The notes beneath the pieces were generated by a model. The model did not search any database and was not told the DNA's origin. It worked only from the letters and a program-made list of their open reading frames with translations. A program made the translations under genes and the position numbers. From an uncultured Bacteroidota bacterium (GTDB lineage: Bacteria; Bacteroidota; Bacteroidia; AKYH767-A; JABDAW01), in NCBI GenBank assembly GCA_903844645.1, contig CAIMUP010000107.1, forward strand, positions 1 through 64,000: a stretch of DNA of 64,000 bases, in the 5' to 3' direction. Below, piece after piece: positions 26,637-35,453 of this stretch (the stretch's first letter is position 1; every line of letters begins with the position of its first letter).

Positions 26637-27587
26637 TTAAAAGGCAGGGATATTTATCGGCATGAAACCTGCATTCTTCGGCTTGGAATGGAAGCGGTAT
26701 CCTAATGATATTTCATGCGCACCACCGGCAGCATTGCTTAACTTGGAGATGGTAATATCATAACTATATCCCAATTTGAATCCTTTAAATTGAACACCCA
26801 AGGTGGCAATGATTGCATCGCCAAAACGATACCACAAGCCGCCTATTAACCAGTTCCGCTGCACATACATTCAAAGATTAACTTGCTGAAAGTTTTCTTG
26901 CTGCACGATGATAAGATTCGGAGAGAGGTAAGTAGTAACCTTGCCTGAATCTATTGGAATCATGGCTCCAAAATTAGCAGTAGTTTTCATTGGCAAGGGG
27001 CAATTTGCCGAAATCATTGAGAAATTAGGTTCTGTAATATGTGTTAAAGATATTCCAGCATAAAATTCTTTTGTATAGGCTAACATTCCCCAAGATAAAT
27101 CAAGAAAGCTCGTTGTACCTCTTGGAGCAATTTCTTGAATTACGGTATCAAAACAAGGAAACCTGGGATTTTGATTATCGCCAGGGAAATATTTACTCCA
27201 ATCCAAATTCTCTTGCATATACGCACCTTCCAAGCCGACGCTAATATTCAACTCCTTATAGATATGTTGTTGGAAGGAATACATGCCACCAAAAGTTGTA
27301 GTGCTCATTGTTCCTGACCCTGCTTCATCTTTCATTGCTATTACGCCAAAGCCGCTATGCAGGGCATTAATATGATGATCAAATTCCAAATCATAAGTAA
27401 TGAATTGCCCAAGGATTTTGGGCCACTGATTCCGAAAATTAAACCCTAATCTCGCGCCGCTGTCGGTGCCGGCAAATGCCGGATTGAGGTATAATGGTGC
27501 GGCATAGAATTGCGAAAATTGTGCGTCTTGCGCAAAAGAAATTCCGGCTATTATTGCCAATGAAATTGTTACGATTAATCTTTTCAT
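26637..27587 (-). pseudogene. PorP/SprF-like gene interrupted by one in-frame TGA
   Basis: Codons 1-238 (27587-26874) and a further 77 codons (26870-26637) are in the same frame, separated only by TGA at 26873-26871. Together they match the intact paralogue at 31747-32703 end to end. At the interruption the paralogue reads Asn-Leu-Gly-Leu-Tyr-Val (GGG CTG) where this gene has Asn-Leu-stop-Met-Tyr-Val (TGA ATG), so one G-to-T change in a Gly codon explains it. Signal peptide at residues 1-19. PorP/SprF are outer-membrane barrels that serve type B T9SS cargo. Alternatives are a consensus error or stop-restart translation at TGAATG. Confidence 0.85.
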
Positions 27588-27631
27588 GATGCTTGTATTT
27601 TTTTGTTAGGATGCAAAAGTAGAAAAAAAGT

Positions 27632-27690
27632 TTATGGTTTAAAGTCTAAGGTTTAAGGTCGTGGACAACTTTAAACTTTAAACCTTAAAC
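27632..27690. repeat. AT-rich heptad-like stretch, second copy
   Basis: TTTATGGTTTAAAGTCTAAG followed by GTCGTGGACAACTTTAAAC, nearly the same as 26581-26636. It lies upstream of the split PorP gene. Confidence 0.7.
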
Positions 27691-27886
27691 AATCTCCGTC
27701 GGATGTATATCTTTGCCGAATTGAATTACAAAATGAACCTCAAAAAATCATTCCTTTTATTCTGCATAGAAACAGTGGTATCAAAAAAAATCACTGTTTT
27801 AGGTGGAATATTTAGCCTTAAATGGCTGATTACAACGGAAGATTGCACGACAAGGTCAGGAATTACTATTCCAAACTCGTCTGCCC

Positions 27887-28085
27887 AGGACACTCGGGCA
27901 GATAAAGCTGGTCTTCCAACCGCAGTTTCTACGCCAGGAACAACAGTTTCTATGGCACGAACTGCAGTTTCTATCACAGGTTGCGCTGTTTCTACAGCAA
28001 AAACTGCTAACCCTACGCCAGAAACTGCTGTTTCCAGAGCGGGTTCAACTATTTCCCGAGCAGAATCTTCTGCCCGAGTGTTCTG
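27887..28085. repeat. Degenerate 21-bp tandem array
   Basis: Units ending GCAGTTTCTA or GCTGTTTCCA recur every 21 bases but with many substitutions, for example CGCCAGGAACAACAGTTTCT and GGCACGAACTGCAGTTTCT. This looks like an old array in decay. It keeps a long open frame on both strands only because 21 is divisible by three; I do not call a gene there. Confidence 0.8.
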
Positions 28086-28155
28086 GGCAGACCATTTTAG
28101 AAGGATATTCACCATAAATCAGCCGCTTTTAGAAGCTATTTAATAACAGAAATCA

Positions 28156-28863
28156 ATGGCAAGAAGGAATTGGATGCCTCGGAGCATACCCGCAAGAGCA
28201 AAGTTTTTGGAACATCTGGATGAAAATTTAATTCATTATAAAGACGACTTGGGCATCTCTCAAGACACGCTTGATTTAGTGCATAAGTGCAACCTGATCT
28301 ATGCCTATTTCATCAAGAATAAGAAAAATGTGGCTTCCTTTCTGAAGGCTTTTAACAGTTATTTTAATGAATTGAATGAAGGGAAATCGGGGAAGAATAT
28401 GAGCGTGCTTCCGAAGCTTTCTGACTTTGGATTGGATCCTGAAATAGTGCCTTCCAACATTTTTGGATTCATCAGCGAGCTGCGCCGTATTCTTATGAAT
28501 CATCCTAATTATTCGTTCGGCATCGGGCGTGCATTACTATTTTATGGGGCAGAAATTAATTTCAAAAAAGACAAGTATAAACCAACCTTAAAAGTGATTG
28601 TGAGAGGGAAAACGATCAAGATTATTACCTCGGTTATTGATGTCAAAATGCATAAGATAAAATTGAAAATCGGTAAGAGTAAAGTGTGGGTGGACTTTGA
28701 AAAATTCGGCAAAGCAAGCCTTGAATTCGAGATTCCTATCAACACAAAAAATGTGGGCATTCCGGTTTTGATAAAATTAATAGGAGTTATTAAAGACATG
28801 GATATTGGCAATGAATCGGATGTTGTAGAGATTCTTTATCGCTCCGATTATAAGAAGAACTAA
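28156..28863 (+). CDS. Orphan protein, helical N-terminus and beta-sandwich-like C-terminus
   Basis: Encodes 235 aa (MARRNWMPRSIPARAKF). Residues 20-125 are helical, ending ELRRILMNHPNYSFGIGRAL. Residues ~130-235 are a beta-rich basic domain (KPTLKVIVRGKTIKIITSV). This helix-then-Fn3-like plan occurs widely in environmental Bacteroidota and other phyla as small proteins of unknown role, but I cannot name the family. There is no signal peptide. It lies immediately after a degenerate 21-bp array, and cinA follows 73 bases later. Confidence 0.8.
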   Translation: MARRNWMPRSIPARAKFLEHLDENLIHYKDDLGISQDTLDLVHKCNLIYAYFIKNKKNVASFLKAFNSYFNELNEGKSGKNMSVLPKLSDFGLDPEIVPSNIFGFISELRRILMNHPNYSFGIGRALLFYGAEINFKKDKYKPTLKVIVRGKTIKIITSVIDVKMHKIKLKIGKSKVWVDFEKFGKASLEFEIPINTKNVGIPVLIKLIGVIKDMDIGNESDVVEILYRSDYKKN

Positions 28864-28936
28864 TTTGCTTATTTTGCAGCATAATGATTGAATCCACGAA
28901 CCTTAAACTTTAAATCTAAAATCTTAAACCAACAAT

Positions 28937-30178
28937 ATGCTTTGCGAAATAATCACCATAGGGGATGAAATTCTCATCGGACAAATCGTGGACACCAACT
29001 CTGCCTGGATGGCGCAGGCATTGAACAATGCAGGCATTATGGTGAAACAGATTTCATCGGTTTCGGATAACAAAGATCACATCATGAAAGCCCTCGACGA
29101 AGCCCGTACCCGTGCCGATGTCATCCTTATTACCGGCGGCTTAGGACCTACCAAAGATGATATTACCAAGGCGACGTTGGTGGACTATTTCCAGACAACG
29201 CTGGTGCGCAATTGGGATGTATATCGCGACGTGAAGAAGATTTTTGAATCCCGCGAACTGCCCTACACCGCCATCAATGAACGGCAAGCCGATGTCCCCG
29301 CAAACTGCGTGGTCATCGGGAATACGAAGGGCACAGCCCCCGGAATGTGGTTCAACGAATTCGGGAAAGTGTTCGTGTCCATGCCTGGCGTTCCGTATGA
29401 GATGAAGGCGATGATGGAGACCTTCGTCATCCCTAAACTGAAGGAACAATTCAAGACCCCAAACATCATCCACCAAACGATTTTGATACAAGGTATCGGC
29501 GAATCATTCCTCTCTGAACGCATCGCCGATTGGGAAGATCGTCTGCCGGAAGGATTCAAGTTAGCTTACCTCCCATCTACCGGAATGTTGCGCCTTCGCC
29601 TCACCGCTATTGGAGAAGATAAACCGAAATTGGAACAGCAAATCAAAGAACTAATGAATGCGCTGACTCCTTTGATTACTCAATACATTGTCGGCTACAA
29701 CGACGAGACGATGGAGCAGATAGTGGGACGTTTATTATCTGATAAAGGGAGGAAACTGTCCACCGCCGAGAGCTGCACCGGAGGATATATAGCCCACCGG
29801 ATCACCAGCGTACCGGGCAGTTCGGCTTACTTCGAGGGTTCGCTGATTACTTATTCTTATGAGATAAAAGAAAATATCCTCGGCGTAAAAAAAGAAACCT
29901 TGGAACAATACGGAGCGGTCAGCGAGCAAGTAGTTTTAGCGATGGCGACTGCTGCGAGAGCACAATTCAAGACCGATTACTCGATAGCTGCATCGGGCAT
30001 TGCAGGACCAGGTGGCGGCACGAACGATAAGCCTGTAGGTACGGTTTGGATTGCGATTTCCACACCCCATCGTACCATCGCGAAGAGATTTCTTTTCGGA
30101 AATGACAGGGAACGGAACATCATCCGCACCTGTATCACGGCATTGAATCTGCTGCGCCAAGAAATCTTGAAAGATTGA
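28937..30178 (+). CDS. cinA: CinA-family protein (NMN deamidase / competence-damage protein)
   Basis: Encodes 413 aa. N-terminal MoCF-like domain (IITIGDEILIGQIVDTNSAW, GGLGPTKDD) and C-terminal PncC domain from ~residue 255 with the catalytic Ser/Lys/Tyr region STAESCTGGYIAHRITSVPG and ASGIAGPGGG. In characterised members the C-terminal domain deamidates nicotinamide mononucleotide and the N-terminal domain is an ADP-ribose pyrophosphatase. Length is normal. The gene stands alone and is closed by a terminator. Confidence 0.96.
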   Translation: MLCEIITIGDEILIGQIVDTNSAWMAQALNNAGIMVKQISSVSDNKDHIMKALDEARTRADVILITGGLGPTKDDITKATLVDYFQTTLVRNWDVYRDVKKIFESRELPYTAINERQADVPANCVVIGNTKGTAPGMWFNEFGKVFVSMPGVPYEMKAMMETFVIPKLKEQFKTPNIIHQTILIQGIGESFLSERIADWEDRLPEGFKLAYLPSTGMLRLRLTAIGEDKPKLEQQIKELMNALTPLITQYIVGYNDETMEQIVGRLLSDKGRKLSTAESCTGGYIAHRITSVPGSSAYFEGSLITYSYEIKENILGVKKETLEQYGAVSEQVVLAMATAARAQFKTDYSIAASGIAGPGGGTNDKPVGTVWIAISTPHRTIAKRFLFGNDRERNIIRTCITALNLLRQEILKD

Positions 30179-30192
30179 TTTGGTATAAAACT

Positions 30193-30222
30193 AAAAAAGG
30201 AGACTGTTGAGCCTCCTTTTTT
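30193..30222. terminator. Terminator between cinA and gldJ-like gene
   Basis: AAAAAAGGAG pairs with CTCCTTTTTT; it can act in both directions between these convergent genes. Confidence 0.85.
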
Positions 30223-30244
30223 AATTATGATTAATAAAAAGAAT

Positions 30245-31720
30245 TTACTTTATCGAAGCTGTTTTCGGTTTATCGCCCAGTCCTACAGGGCTTCCGACAC
30301 GTGCCATCGAACAACGGAAACCTATGTAATCGGTGGATTGTTTTTCATCTAAGAAGCGACGTGTTCCTGGCGACATCCAGTATGCCCTATCCTTCCACGA
30401 ACCGCCTTTATATACATGGGCTTTGTCGTTGATCATGGAGGTAACTCCGTAGGCATATCTGATATCTAAGGAGTCTTTGGTCGCATCGTTTACGCTACCG
30501 TCGAGGTAATTAATATTGTCGCCGCGTTGATAATTTCTGCGACCGATATTATCGGAATCGGTAACGACTCTGTATTTAATTCTACCGAGCGAATCTTTCT
30601 CATCAATAGCACCTTCGTCATCCCGAACCTGTGTCTTGAACACGTTCCCTCGGAAGGAGTTGAAGTCGTTGAAATCCTCCATCGAAAGAGGTCTGTAAAC
30701 ATCCATCACCCACTCGCTGACATTGCCTGCCATGTTATATAAACCATAATCATTGGGCCAATAGGAATGTACGGGAGCCGGGATGTCGGCATTATCGTTT
30801 AAGTTTCCGGCAACACCCATGTTATCACCGCGTCCACGCTTAAAGTTTGCCATCATTTCGCCTTTGAATTTCTCATCGGCATTCCGAACGATGTGCCCAT
30901 TCCAAGGATATTGTCTTCTATCATACACCCTTTCAAACTGGGTGTTTCCGATCAACCCAAGAGAAGCATATTCCCACTGCGCCTCGGTAGGCAGGGTGTA
31001 GCGAGGAAGCAAAATTCCATCTTCCATTCTTACTTTCCGAGTGCCTTTGCCGGCAGGGTTTAAGTCTTCGACATCCTGCTTGACCATCCCGACATATTGT
31101 CCGGCTAAGTAAGCATCGGTGTTGAAATTATCTTCATTAACCTGATTATAATTCACTTTCAGGATGCCTTCACGGACAAGAATTATTTCATTAACTCTAT
31201 CTGTTCTCCAAGCACAGTAGTCAGTCGCTTGCAACCAGTTAATTCCTACCACAGGATATTCATTGTAAGCAGGATGACGGAGATACAATTCGACATAAGG
31301 CTCATTGTATGCCAATTTATCTCGCCATACTAAGGTATCGGGGAGAGCTTTTTTATAGATTTCAGGATAGTCATTACCGAAAACACGGGCTAACCAATAC
31401 AAATACTCACGATAGTGAACATTCGCGATTTCGGTTTCATCCATGTAGAAGGAAGCGACTGTAACACGACGAGGAATGTTATCCCAGTCAATGGTAATGT
31501 CCTGTTCCGTGCGACCCATGGTAAATGTACCACCTTCGATAAGGACTAATCCCGGACCGGTCTCTTGTTCTTCATAAGGAACGACCTCGAAACCGCCATT
31601 CTTAGGGTCGTTATAGTTCCATCCGGTTGTAGAGGAATGCTCTTTACCGCAGGAACTGATAAAAATCACCATTGCGAGTGAGGCTAATGCACCGAAATAA
31701 CTTTTGATTTTACTTTTCAT
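30245..31720 (-). CDS. gldJ: Gliding motility lipoprotein GldJ-like (FGE-sulfatase fold)
   Basis: Encodes 491 aa. Lipoprotein signal with lipobox ISSC and Cys24. After GWNYNDPKNGGFEV, a motif typical of GldJ, comes a formylglycine-generating-enzyme-like domain (LIEGGTFTMGRTEQDI, FYMDETEIANVHYREYLYW, PTEAQWEYA, NVSEWVMDVYRP, GGSWKDRAYWMSPG, GFRCSMAR). GldJ is an outer-membrane lipoprotein needed for gliding and stability of the T9SS ring component GldK. GldK/PorK shares the fold, so GldK is the main alternative. The gene follows porP by 26 bases on the same strand. Confidence 0.85.
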   Translation of the reverse strand: MKSKIKSYFGALASLAMVIFISSCGKEHSSTTGWNYNDPKNGGFEVVPYEEQETGPGLVLIEGGTFTMGRTEQDITIDWDNIPRRVTVASFYMDETEIANVHYREYLYWLARVFGNDYPEIYKKALPDTLVWRDKLAYNEPYVELYLRHPAYNEYPVVGINWLQATDYCAWRTDRVNEIILVREGILKVNYNQVNEDNFNTDAYLAGQYVGMVKQDVEDLNPAGKGTRKVRMEDGILLPRYTLPTEAQWEYASLGLIGNTQFERVYDRRQYPWNGHIVRNADEKFKGEMMANFKRGRGDNMGVAGNLNDNADIPAPVHSYWPNDYGLYNMAGNVSEWVMDVYRPLSMEDFNDFNSFRGNVFKTQVRDDEGAIDEKDSLGRIKYRVVTDSDNIGRRNYQRGDNINYLDGSVNDATKDSLDIRYAYGVTSMINDKAHVYKGGSWKDRAYWMSPGTRRFLDEKQSTDYIGFRCSMARVGSPVGLGDKPKTASIK

Positions 31721-31746
31721 ATCTGTATTCTTATTAATTTAATCAA

Positions 31747-32703
31747 TTAAAACGATGGACAACTAATAGTCCTGAATCTTCTCTTACGTGGGTGGCAATC
31801 GAACTGGTAACCTAATGAAATTTCATGGGCACCTCCCGCTGCATTGCTCAATTTCGAGATGGTAATATCATAACTGTATCCAAATTTAAGCCCCGAGGTT
31901 TGTATTCCAATCAATGCGATGATAGCATCACCCAAACGATACCACAATCCCCCAACCAATGGTCCTCGAGATACATACAGCCCGAGGTTTAACTGCTGGA
32001 AGTTCTGTTGCATCACAAACAAGACGTTTGGAGATATATAGGAGGTGTTATGTCTCGAATCATCCATAGGGATTAACGCCCCAAAGTGCCCCGTGAACTT
32101 CATCGGAAGGGGGCTGTTGGCAGAGATAAATCCTTCATCGGGCTGTAAAAGGTGATCTACGGATACGCCGCCGTAAAATTCATTGGTATAGCCTATGATT
32201 CCGGCATCCAAATCCAAGAAACTGCTGGTTCCTTTCGGTGCAATCTCTTGCGTAGTATAAACAAACCCATAGCGAGGGTCTATTTGGTCGCCAAAAGTCA
32301 ATTTACTCCAATCCAAGTTCTTCTGCATGTAGCTTGCCTGAAAGCCCGCATTAATCGTGAAGTCGCGATTCACATTCATCTGGTAGGAATAAATCCCGCT
32401 GATGTTTGTGGTGGAAATTGTTCCCGTTCCGGCATTATCTTTCCATGCCAAAATACCAATTCCGCCGCTCAAGGAGGCGACATATTGGTCATATTCCACG
32501 TCGTAAGTAATAAATTGCCCAAGGATGGCGGGCCATTGATTACGATAATTCATGGTAAAGCGAGGACATCTCACCGAGCCGGCAAAAGCAGGATTCAAAT
32601 ACAGCGGAGCTGCATAAAACTGCGTAAATTCAGGGTCTTGAGCGAACGATAAACTCACTGCCATCGCCAAAATCGCCATTAGTACAACTTTCTTCATCTT
32701 CAT
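31747..32703 (-). CDS. PorP/SprF-family T9SS outer-membrane protein
   Basis: Encodes 318 aa. Signal peptide (LMAILAMAVSLSFAQ), then the family opening DPEFTQFYAAPLYLNPAFAG and a barrel ending with DITISKLSNAAGGAHEISLG and a basic Cys-containing tail. In Bacteroidota, PorP/SprF paralogues are paired with particular type B T9SS substrates and help attach them to the surface or the gliding machinery. It is first in an operon with the gldJ-like gene. It is the intact counterpart of the TGA-split copy at 26637-27587. Confidence 0.95.
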   Translation of the reverse strand: MKMKKVVLMAILAMAVSLSFAQDPEFTQFYAAPLYLNPAFAGSVRCPRFTMNYRNQWPAILGQFITYDVEYDQYVASLSGGIGILAWKDNAGTGTISTTNISGIYSYQMNVNRDFTINAGFQASYMQKNLDWSKLTFGDQIDPRYGFVYTTQEIAPKGTSSFLDLDAGIIGYTNEFYGGVSVDHLLQPDEGFISANSPLPMKFTGHFGALIPMDDSRHNTSYISPNVLFVMQQNFQQLNLGLYVSRGPLVGGLWYRLGDAIIALIGIQTSGLKFGYSYDITISKLSNAAGGAHEISLGYQFDCHPRKRRFRTISCPSF

Positions 32704-32935
32704 TTGTTCGGTTTTTTAAAAGCCAATAATACGAAAACCGTTTCATTTGGTTTCATTCGTTTTGCAGTTTTCATACTTCGTGCCATTGTTGTTAGTAAAA
32801 ATTTATATTTTATTTGGAGCGACAAAAATAGGAAAAATTTTATTAATAAATACAAGCATTTGCAAAAAAAACTTCGCCATGCCCCTTTTCGCCATCATAA
32901 TTGGGGTCAAAAAAGCACATGTTTTACTCTAGTTT

Positions 32936-33075
32936 ATACCCAGAATCCTGAGGACGATACCCAGAATACCGCGGACAATACCCAAAATACCAAGGACAAT
33001 ACGCAGAATACCAAGGATAATACCCAGGATACCAAGAACAATACCCAGAATATTGACCCTTGTCCCCAGAATATC
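32936..33075. repeat. Tandem array, 21-bp period, ~6.5 units
   Basis: Core ACCCAGAATACCAAGGACAA repeats every 21 bases with variants (GCGGAC, AAGAAC, ACGCAG). Intergenic between the divergent porP and the small lysine-rich gene. Confidence 0.95.
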
Positions 33076-33185
33076 AAATGTAATCCCTAAAAATTCTCGA
33101 CGACCACCCTTCATCCAAAAAAATATTAACAATACCTTGTTGAAAAATTTGAGGGGAGCCATGTTTTTGCCAATGCCCGATTTAT

Positions 33186-33193
33186 TATTTTTG
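33186..33193 (+). promoter_or_regulatory. -7 box of the small lysine-rich gene
   Basis: TATTTTTG, 41 bases before ATG 33235; a GTTTTTG run about 17 bases upstream is a weak -33 candidate. Confidence 0.55.
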
Positions 33194-33234
33194 TGCCTTC
33201 ATTTAATGATAATATTTATTTTAGTAAAAAAGTT

Positions 33235-33339
33235 ATGGCAAAAGGAAAAACCACTGTGAAGGAAACCAAAAAGGCTCCTACGAAAACGCCGAAGGAAAAA
33301 AAAGCCGAAAAGATTGCCAAGAAGGCAGGCAAAAAGTAA
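33235..33339 (+). CDS. Small lysine/alanine-rich protein, 34 aa
   Basis: Reads MAKGKTTVKETKKAPTKTPK followed by EKKAEKIAKKAGKK. Sixteen or so of its 34 residues are lysine and no aromatic residue is present. The composition resembles histone-H1-like or ribosome/nucleoid-associated basic tails. Support for a real gene is the unit structure: a -7 box 41 bases before the ATG and a strong terminator 18 bases after the stop, so it is an independent transcript. Nucleic-acid binding is an inference from charge alone. Confidence 0.7.
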   Translation: MAKGKTTVKETKKAPTKTPKEKKAEKIAKKAGKK

Positions 33340-33356
33340 GGTTTCCGCAAAATGAA

Positions 33357-33389
33357 ATGCCCCGCCGGATGTTGTGGGGCATTTTTTTT
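33357..33389 (+). terminator. Intrinsic terminator after the small basic gene
   Basis: ATGCCCC pairs with GGGGCAT around a 12-base loop, followed by eight T. Confidence 0.88.
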
Positions 33390-33413
33390 CGAGATCATTA
33401 TTAAGATCATAAA

Positions 33414-33818
33414 ATGAATGTCTGGGAACGGGATTTCAGTGGCGAATTAAGCTACAAAGCCAGCCGTAGCAGCGGCGCAGGGGGGCAAAATGTGAACAAG
33501 GTTTCTACGAAAGTGGAATTGAGTTTCGATGTCCTGAATTCATCCATCTTGAAGGATGAAGAAAAGGATTTAATGATGGAAAAAGCAGTTGCGAAAATCA
33601 ATACGGAAGGCATCTTGAAACTCGTTTCCCAAGCCGATCGGACGCAACTTGGCAATAAAGAAATCGTGAAAGACAAATTCCTGAAACTCCTCGTCAAAAT
33701 ATTCACGAAAAAGAAGAAAAGAATCGCTACCAAAGTCAGCAAAGCCGCCAAAGAAAGACGGTTGGATGAGAAGAAAATCCAATCGCAAAAGAAAACAGAA
33801 CGGAAAAAGCCGTTGTAA
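33414..33818 (+). CDS. arfB: Alternative ribosome-rescue factor ArfB (peptidyl-tRNA hydrolase, YaeJ)
   Basis: Encodes 134 aa. It holds the release-factor catalytic motif GGQ in SRSSGAGGQNVNKVSTKVEL, but lacks the codon-recognition domains of RF1/RF2. Its basic C-terminal tail (KKKKRIATKVSKAAKERRLD … KKTERKKPL) is the part that enters the empty mRNA channel of stalled ribosomes. It hydrolyses peptidyl-tRNA on non-stop complexes. Length is usual. It lies behind the 34-aa basic gene but is separated from it by a terminator. Confidence 0.95.
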   Translation: MNVWERDFSGELSYKASRSSGAGGQNVNKVSTKVELSFDVLNSSILKDEEKDLMMEKAVAKINTEGILKLVSQADRTQLGNKEIVKDKFLKLLVKIFTKKKKRIATKVSKAAKERRLDEKKIQSQKKTERKKPL

Positions 33819-33833
33819 GCCGTTTTCTTGGAA

Positions 33834-34397
33834 TCAATAGAGGTAATTCAACTTCCCGATGGCAATACTGAACAGGATTGAGCCATGCGTTTGATGCGAA
33901 TTCACATCGGCAAAGATATGTACCCCGAAGCCGACCGATTTGATGGGGCAATAGTAAAATTTTCCTTGCACAGCGATGCCCACACGGTCGCTTTTTTCAG
34001 TGATTAAGGATAATAAATTATAGTCGTAGTAATAATCTCGCATCATTGAATAACTTAAGCCCGCCTGAAATGCAGATACCGTCTTTTTCTTCTTGATAAT
34101 ATAGCCGGCAGTGGCATAATAGTCCGATGATCTGATGTAATTAGATGCCCTAGCCCACGTTCGTGAAGCCCCAATAGTAATAAGGGTGCTATCCCCGAAC
34201 TGCATATTAACATCGGAGATAATGGACTTCCCTATCGTGCTCAATCCCGCACCGGCATCCACCCAAAGCCCGTCAATAAAAGCATACCAATAGGGTTTCT
34301 CCGACTCTTGATGACCGATTTGTGCATAACTATGCGCAGTGATTACAAGTCCTGAAATTAATAAGATAAACAGACGGAGGGATTTGAAATAATTCAT
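33834..34397 (-). CDS. Hypothetical outer-membrane-like protein
   Basis: Encodes 187 aa from ATG 34397 (MNYFKSLRLFILLISGLVI), with a signal peptide ending ..SYAQ. The rest consists of alternating strands with glycine-rich turns (WVDAGAGLSTIGKSI, FGVHIFADVNSH) and ends in LNYLY, so a small beta-barrel is likely. No named family recognised. A -7 box TATTTTTG lies at 34429-34422, about 25 bases upstream, which excludes longer in-frame starts. Confidence 0.82.
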   Translation of the reverse strand: MNYFKSLRLFILLISGLVITAHSYAQIGHQESEKPYWYAFIDGLWVDAGAGLSTIGKSIISDVNMQFGDSTLITIGASRTWARASNYIRSSDYYATAGYIIKKKKTVSAFQAGLSYSMMRDYYYDYNLLSLITEKSDRVGIAVQGKFYYCPIKSVGFGVHIFADVNSHQTHGSILFSIAIGKLNYLY

Positions 34398-34509
34398 CGT
34401 AGCATAACGAAATAGAGGCGGCAAAAATACAGATTTGCAAAGACCTATTCCGAAAGTAACCACCAATTTTCGATATTTGCCCTCCCTGAAGAAAAAAAAG
34501 AAGCGTAGC

Positions 34510-35391
34510 ATGGCTGAAGAAAAGAAGAAAATTAAACTGATAGACCGCCTGAAAAACAAATACAGGCTCGTTATCATGAACGACGATACATTCGAGGAAA
34601 AAGTATCCCTTAAACTATCGCCAATGAACGTCTTTGTCTTTGCGGGAACGATTATTTTAACCTTGGTAACGGGCATGATTTACCTTATCGCCTTCACGCC
34701 TTTGCGAGAATACGTTCCGGGATATGCTGCCGATATAAACAGCCAGGGAACCGTGATTATGATGAACATAAAAGCCGACTCGTTGGAGCGCGCCATGAAG
34801 GCAAAAGATAATTACATCCTGAACTTAAAGAATGTCTTGAATGGCAATGTGGGTAGGGATACTGCCTCATCAAAAATGAATAATGCACCCGTCCGATTCG
34901 ACACCATCAAGTCATTAACGAAGACCAAGGCAGACTCCCAATTGCGTTCCCAATTCGAGACCGATGCGAGCTACGATTTATCCATCGGCGACAACAATAA
35001 TAAAATTAATTCCATCTCCGGATTTTTCTTCTTCCCGCCCCTGAAAGGTACGGTAACCAACACCTTCGACCCTACCGGGCAACACTTCGGGATAGACATC
35101 GTGGCACCGAAGAACGAAGCAGTAAAAACAACCCTCGATGGGACCGTAATCTTTTCGTCATGGACTGTCGAAACGGGGTATGTAATAGGAATCCAACATG
35201 CCAACAATTTAATCTCTGTCTATAAACACAATGCCACGCTCTTAAAGAAAACAGGCAACAATGTAAAAGCCGGAGAAGCCATCGCCATCGTAGGCGATTC
35301 GGGGGAAATGACCACCGGACCTCACCTTCATTTTGAGCTTTGGTACAATGGCATCGCGATAGACCCTACGGAATACGTGGCTCTGAAATAA
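34510..35391 (+). CDS. M23-family metallopeptidase (LytM domain), membrane-anchored
   Basis: Encodes 293 aa from ATG 34510 (MAEEKKKIKLID). One membrane segment at ~residues 45-65 (VFVFAGTIILTLVTGMIYLI) places the rest in the periplasm. A short helical region follows, then the LytM/M23 domain with zinc ligands in HFGIDIVAP and GPHLHFELW. Such enzymes cleave peptidoglycan cross-links or, when inactive, regulate amidases; here the ligands His, Asp and HxH are all present, so activity is expected. Upstream in-frame start at 34435 is disfavoured as it overlaps the divergent promoter. Confidence 0.94.
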   Translation: MAEEKKKIKLIDRLKNKYRLVIMNDDTFEEKVSLKLSPMNVFVFAGTIILTLVTGMIYLIAFTPLREYVPGYAADINSQGTVIMMNIKADSLERAMKAKDNYILNLKNVLNGNVGRDTASSKMNNAPVRFDTIKSLTKTKADSQLRSQFETDASYDLSIGDNNNKINSISGFFFFPPLKGTVTNTFDPTGQHFGIDIVAPKNEAVKTTLDGTVIFSSWTVETGYVIGIQHANNLISVYKHNATLLKKTGNNVKAGEAIAIVGDSGEMTTGPHLHFELWYNGIAIDPTEYVALK

Positions 35392-35397
35392 AGGAAT

Positions 35398-35429
35398 AAA
35401 AAAAGCGGCACATAGTGTGCCGCTTTTTT
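35398..35429. terminator. Bidirectional terminator
   Basis: AAAAAAGCGGCACA pairs with TGTGCCGCTTTTTT around a short loop, between convergent genes. Confidence 0.92.
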
Positions 35430-35453
35430 GTTTTATGATTTAGGATGTGTGAT

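Noticed and set aside
26637-27587. Alternative genetic code (TGA as Gly or Trp)
   Set aside because: TGA ends several other genes here as a true stop, for example hepT at 9181-9183 and the PAP2 gene at 24951-24953, so a reassigned codon does not fit.
27703-28143. 146-aa ORF upstream of the 28156 gene
   Set aside because: Most of it is the degenerate 21-bp array, and the opposite strand is equally open. The first 40 residues are not enough to support a gene.
32704-33090. 128-aa plus-strand ORF starting opposite the porP promoter
   Set aside because: C-terminal half is the 21-bp array, N-terminal half lies in the divergent promoter region; no coding character.
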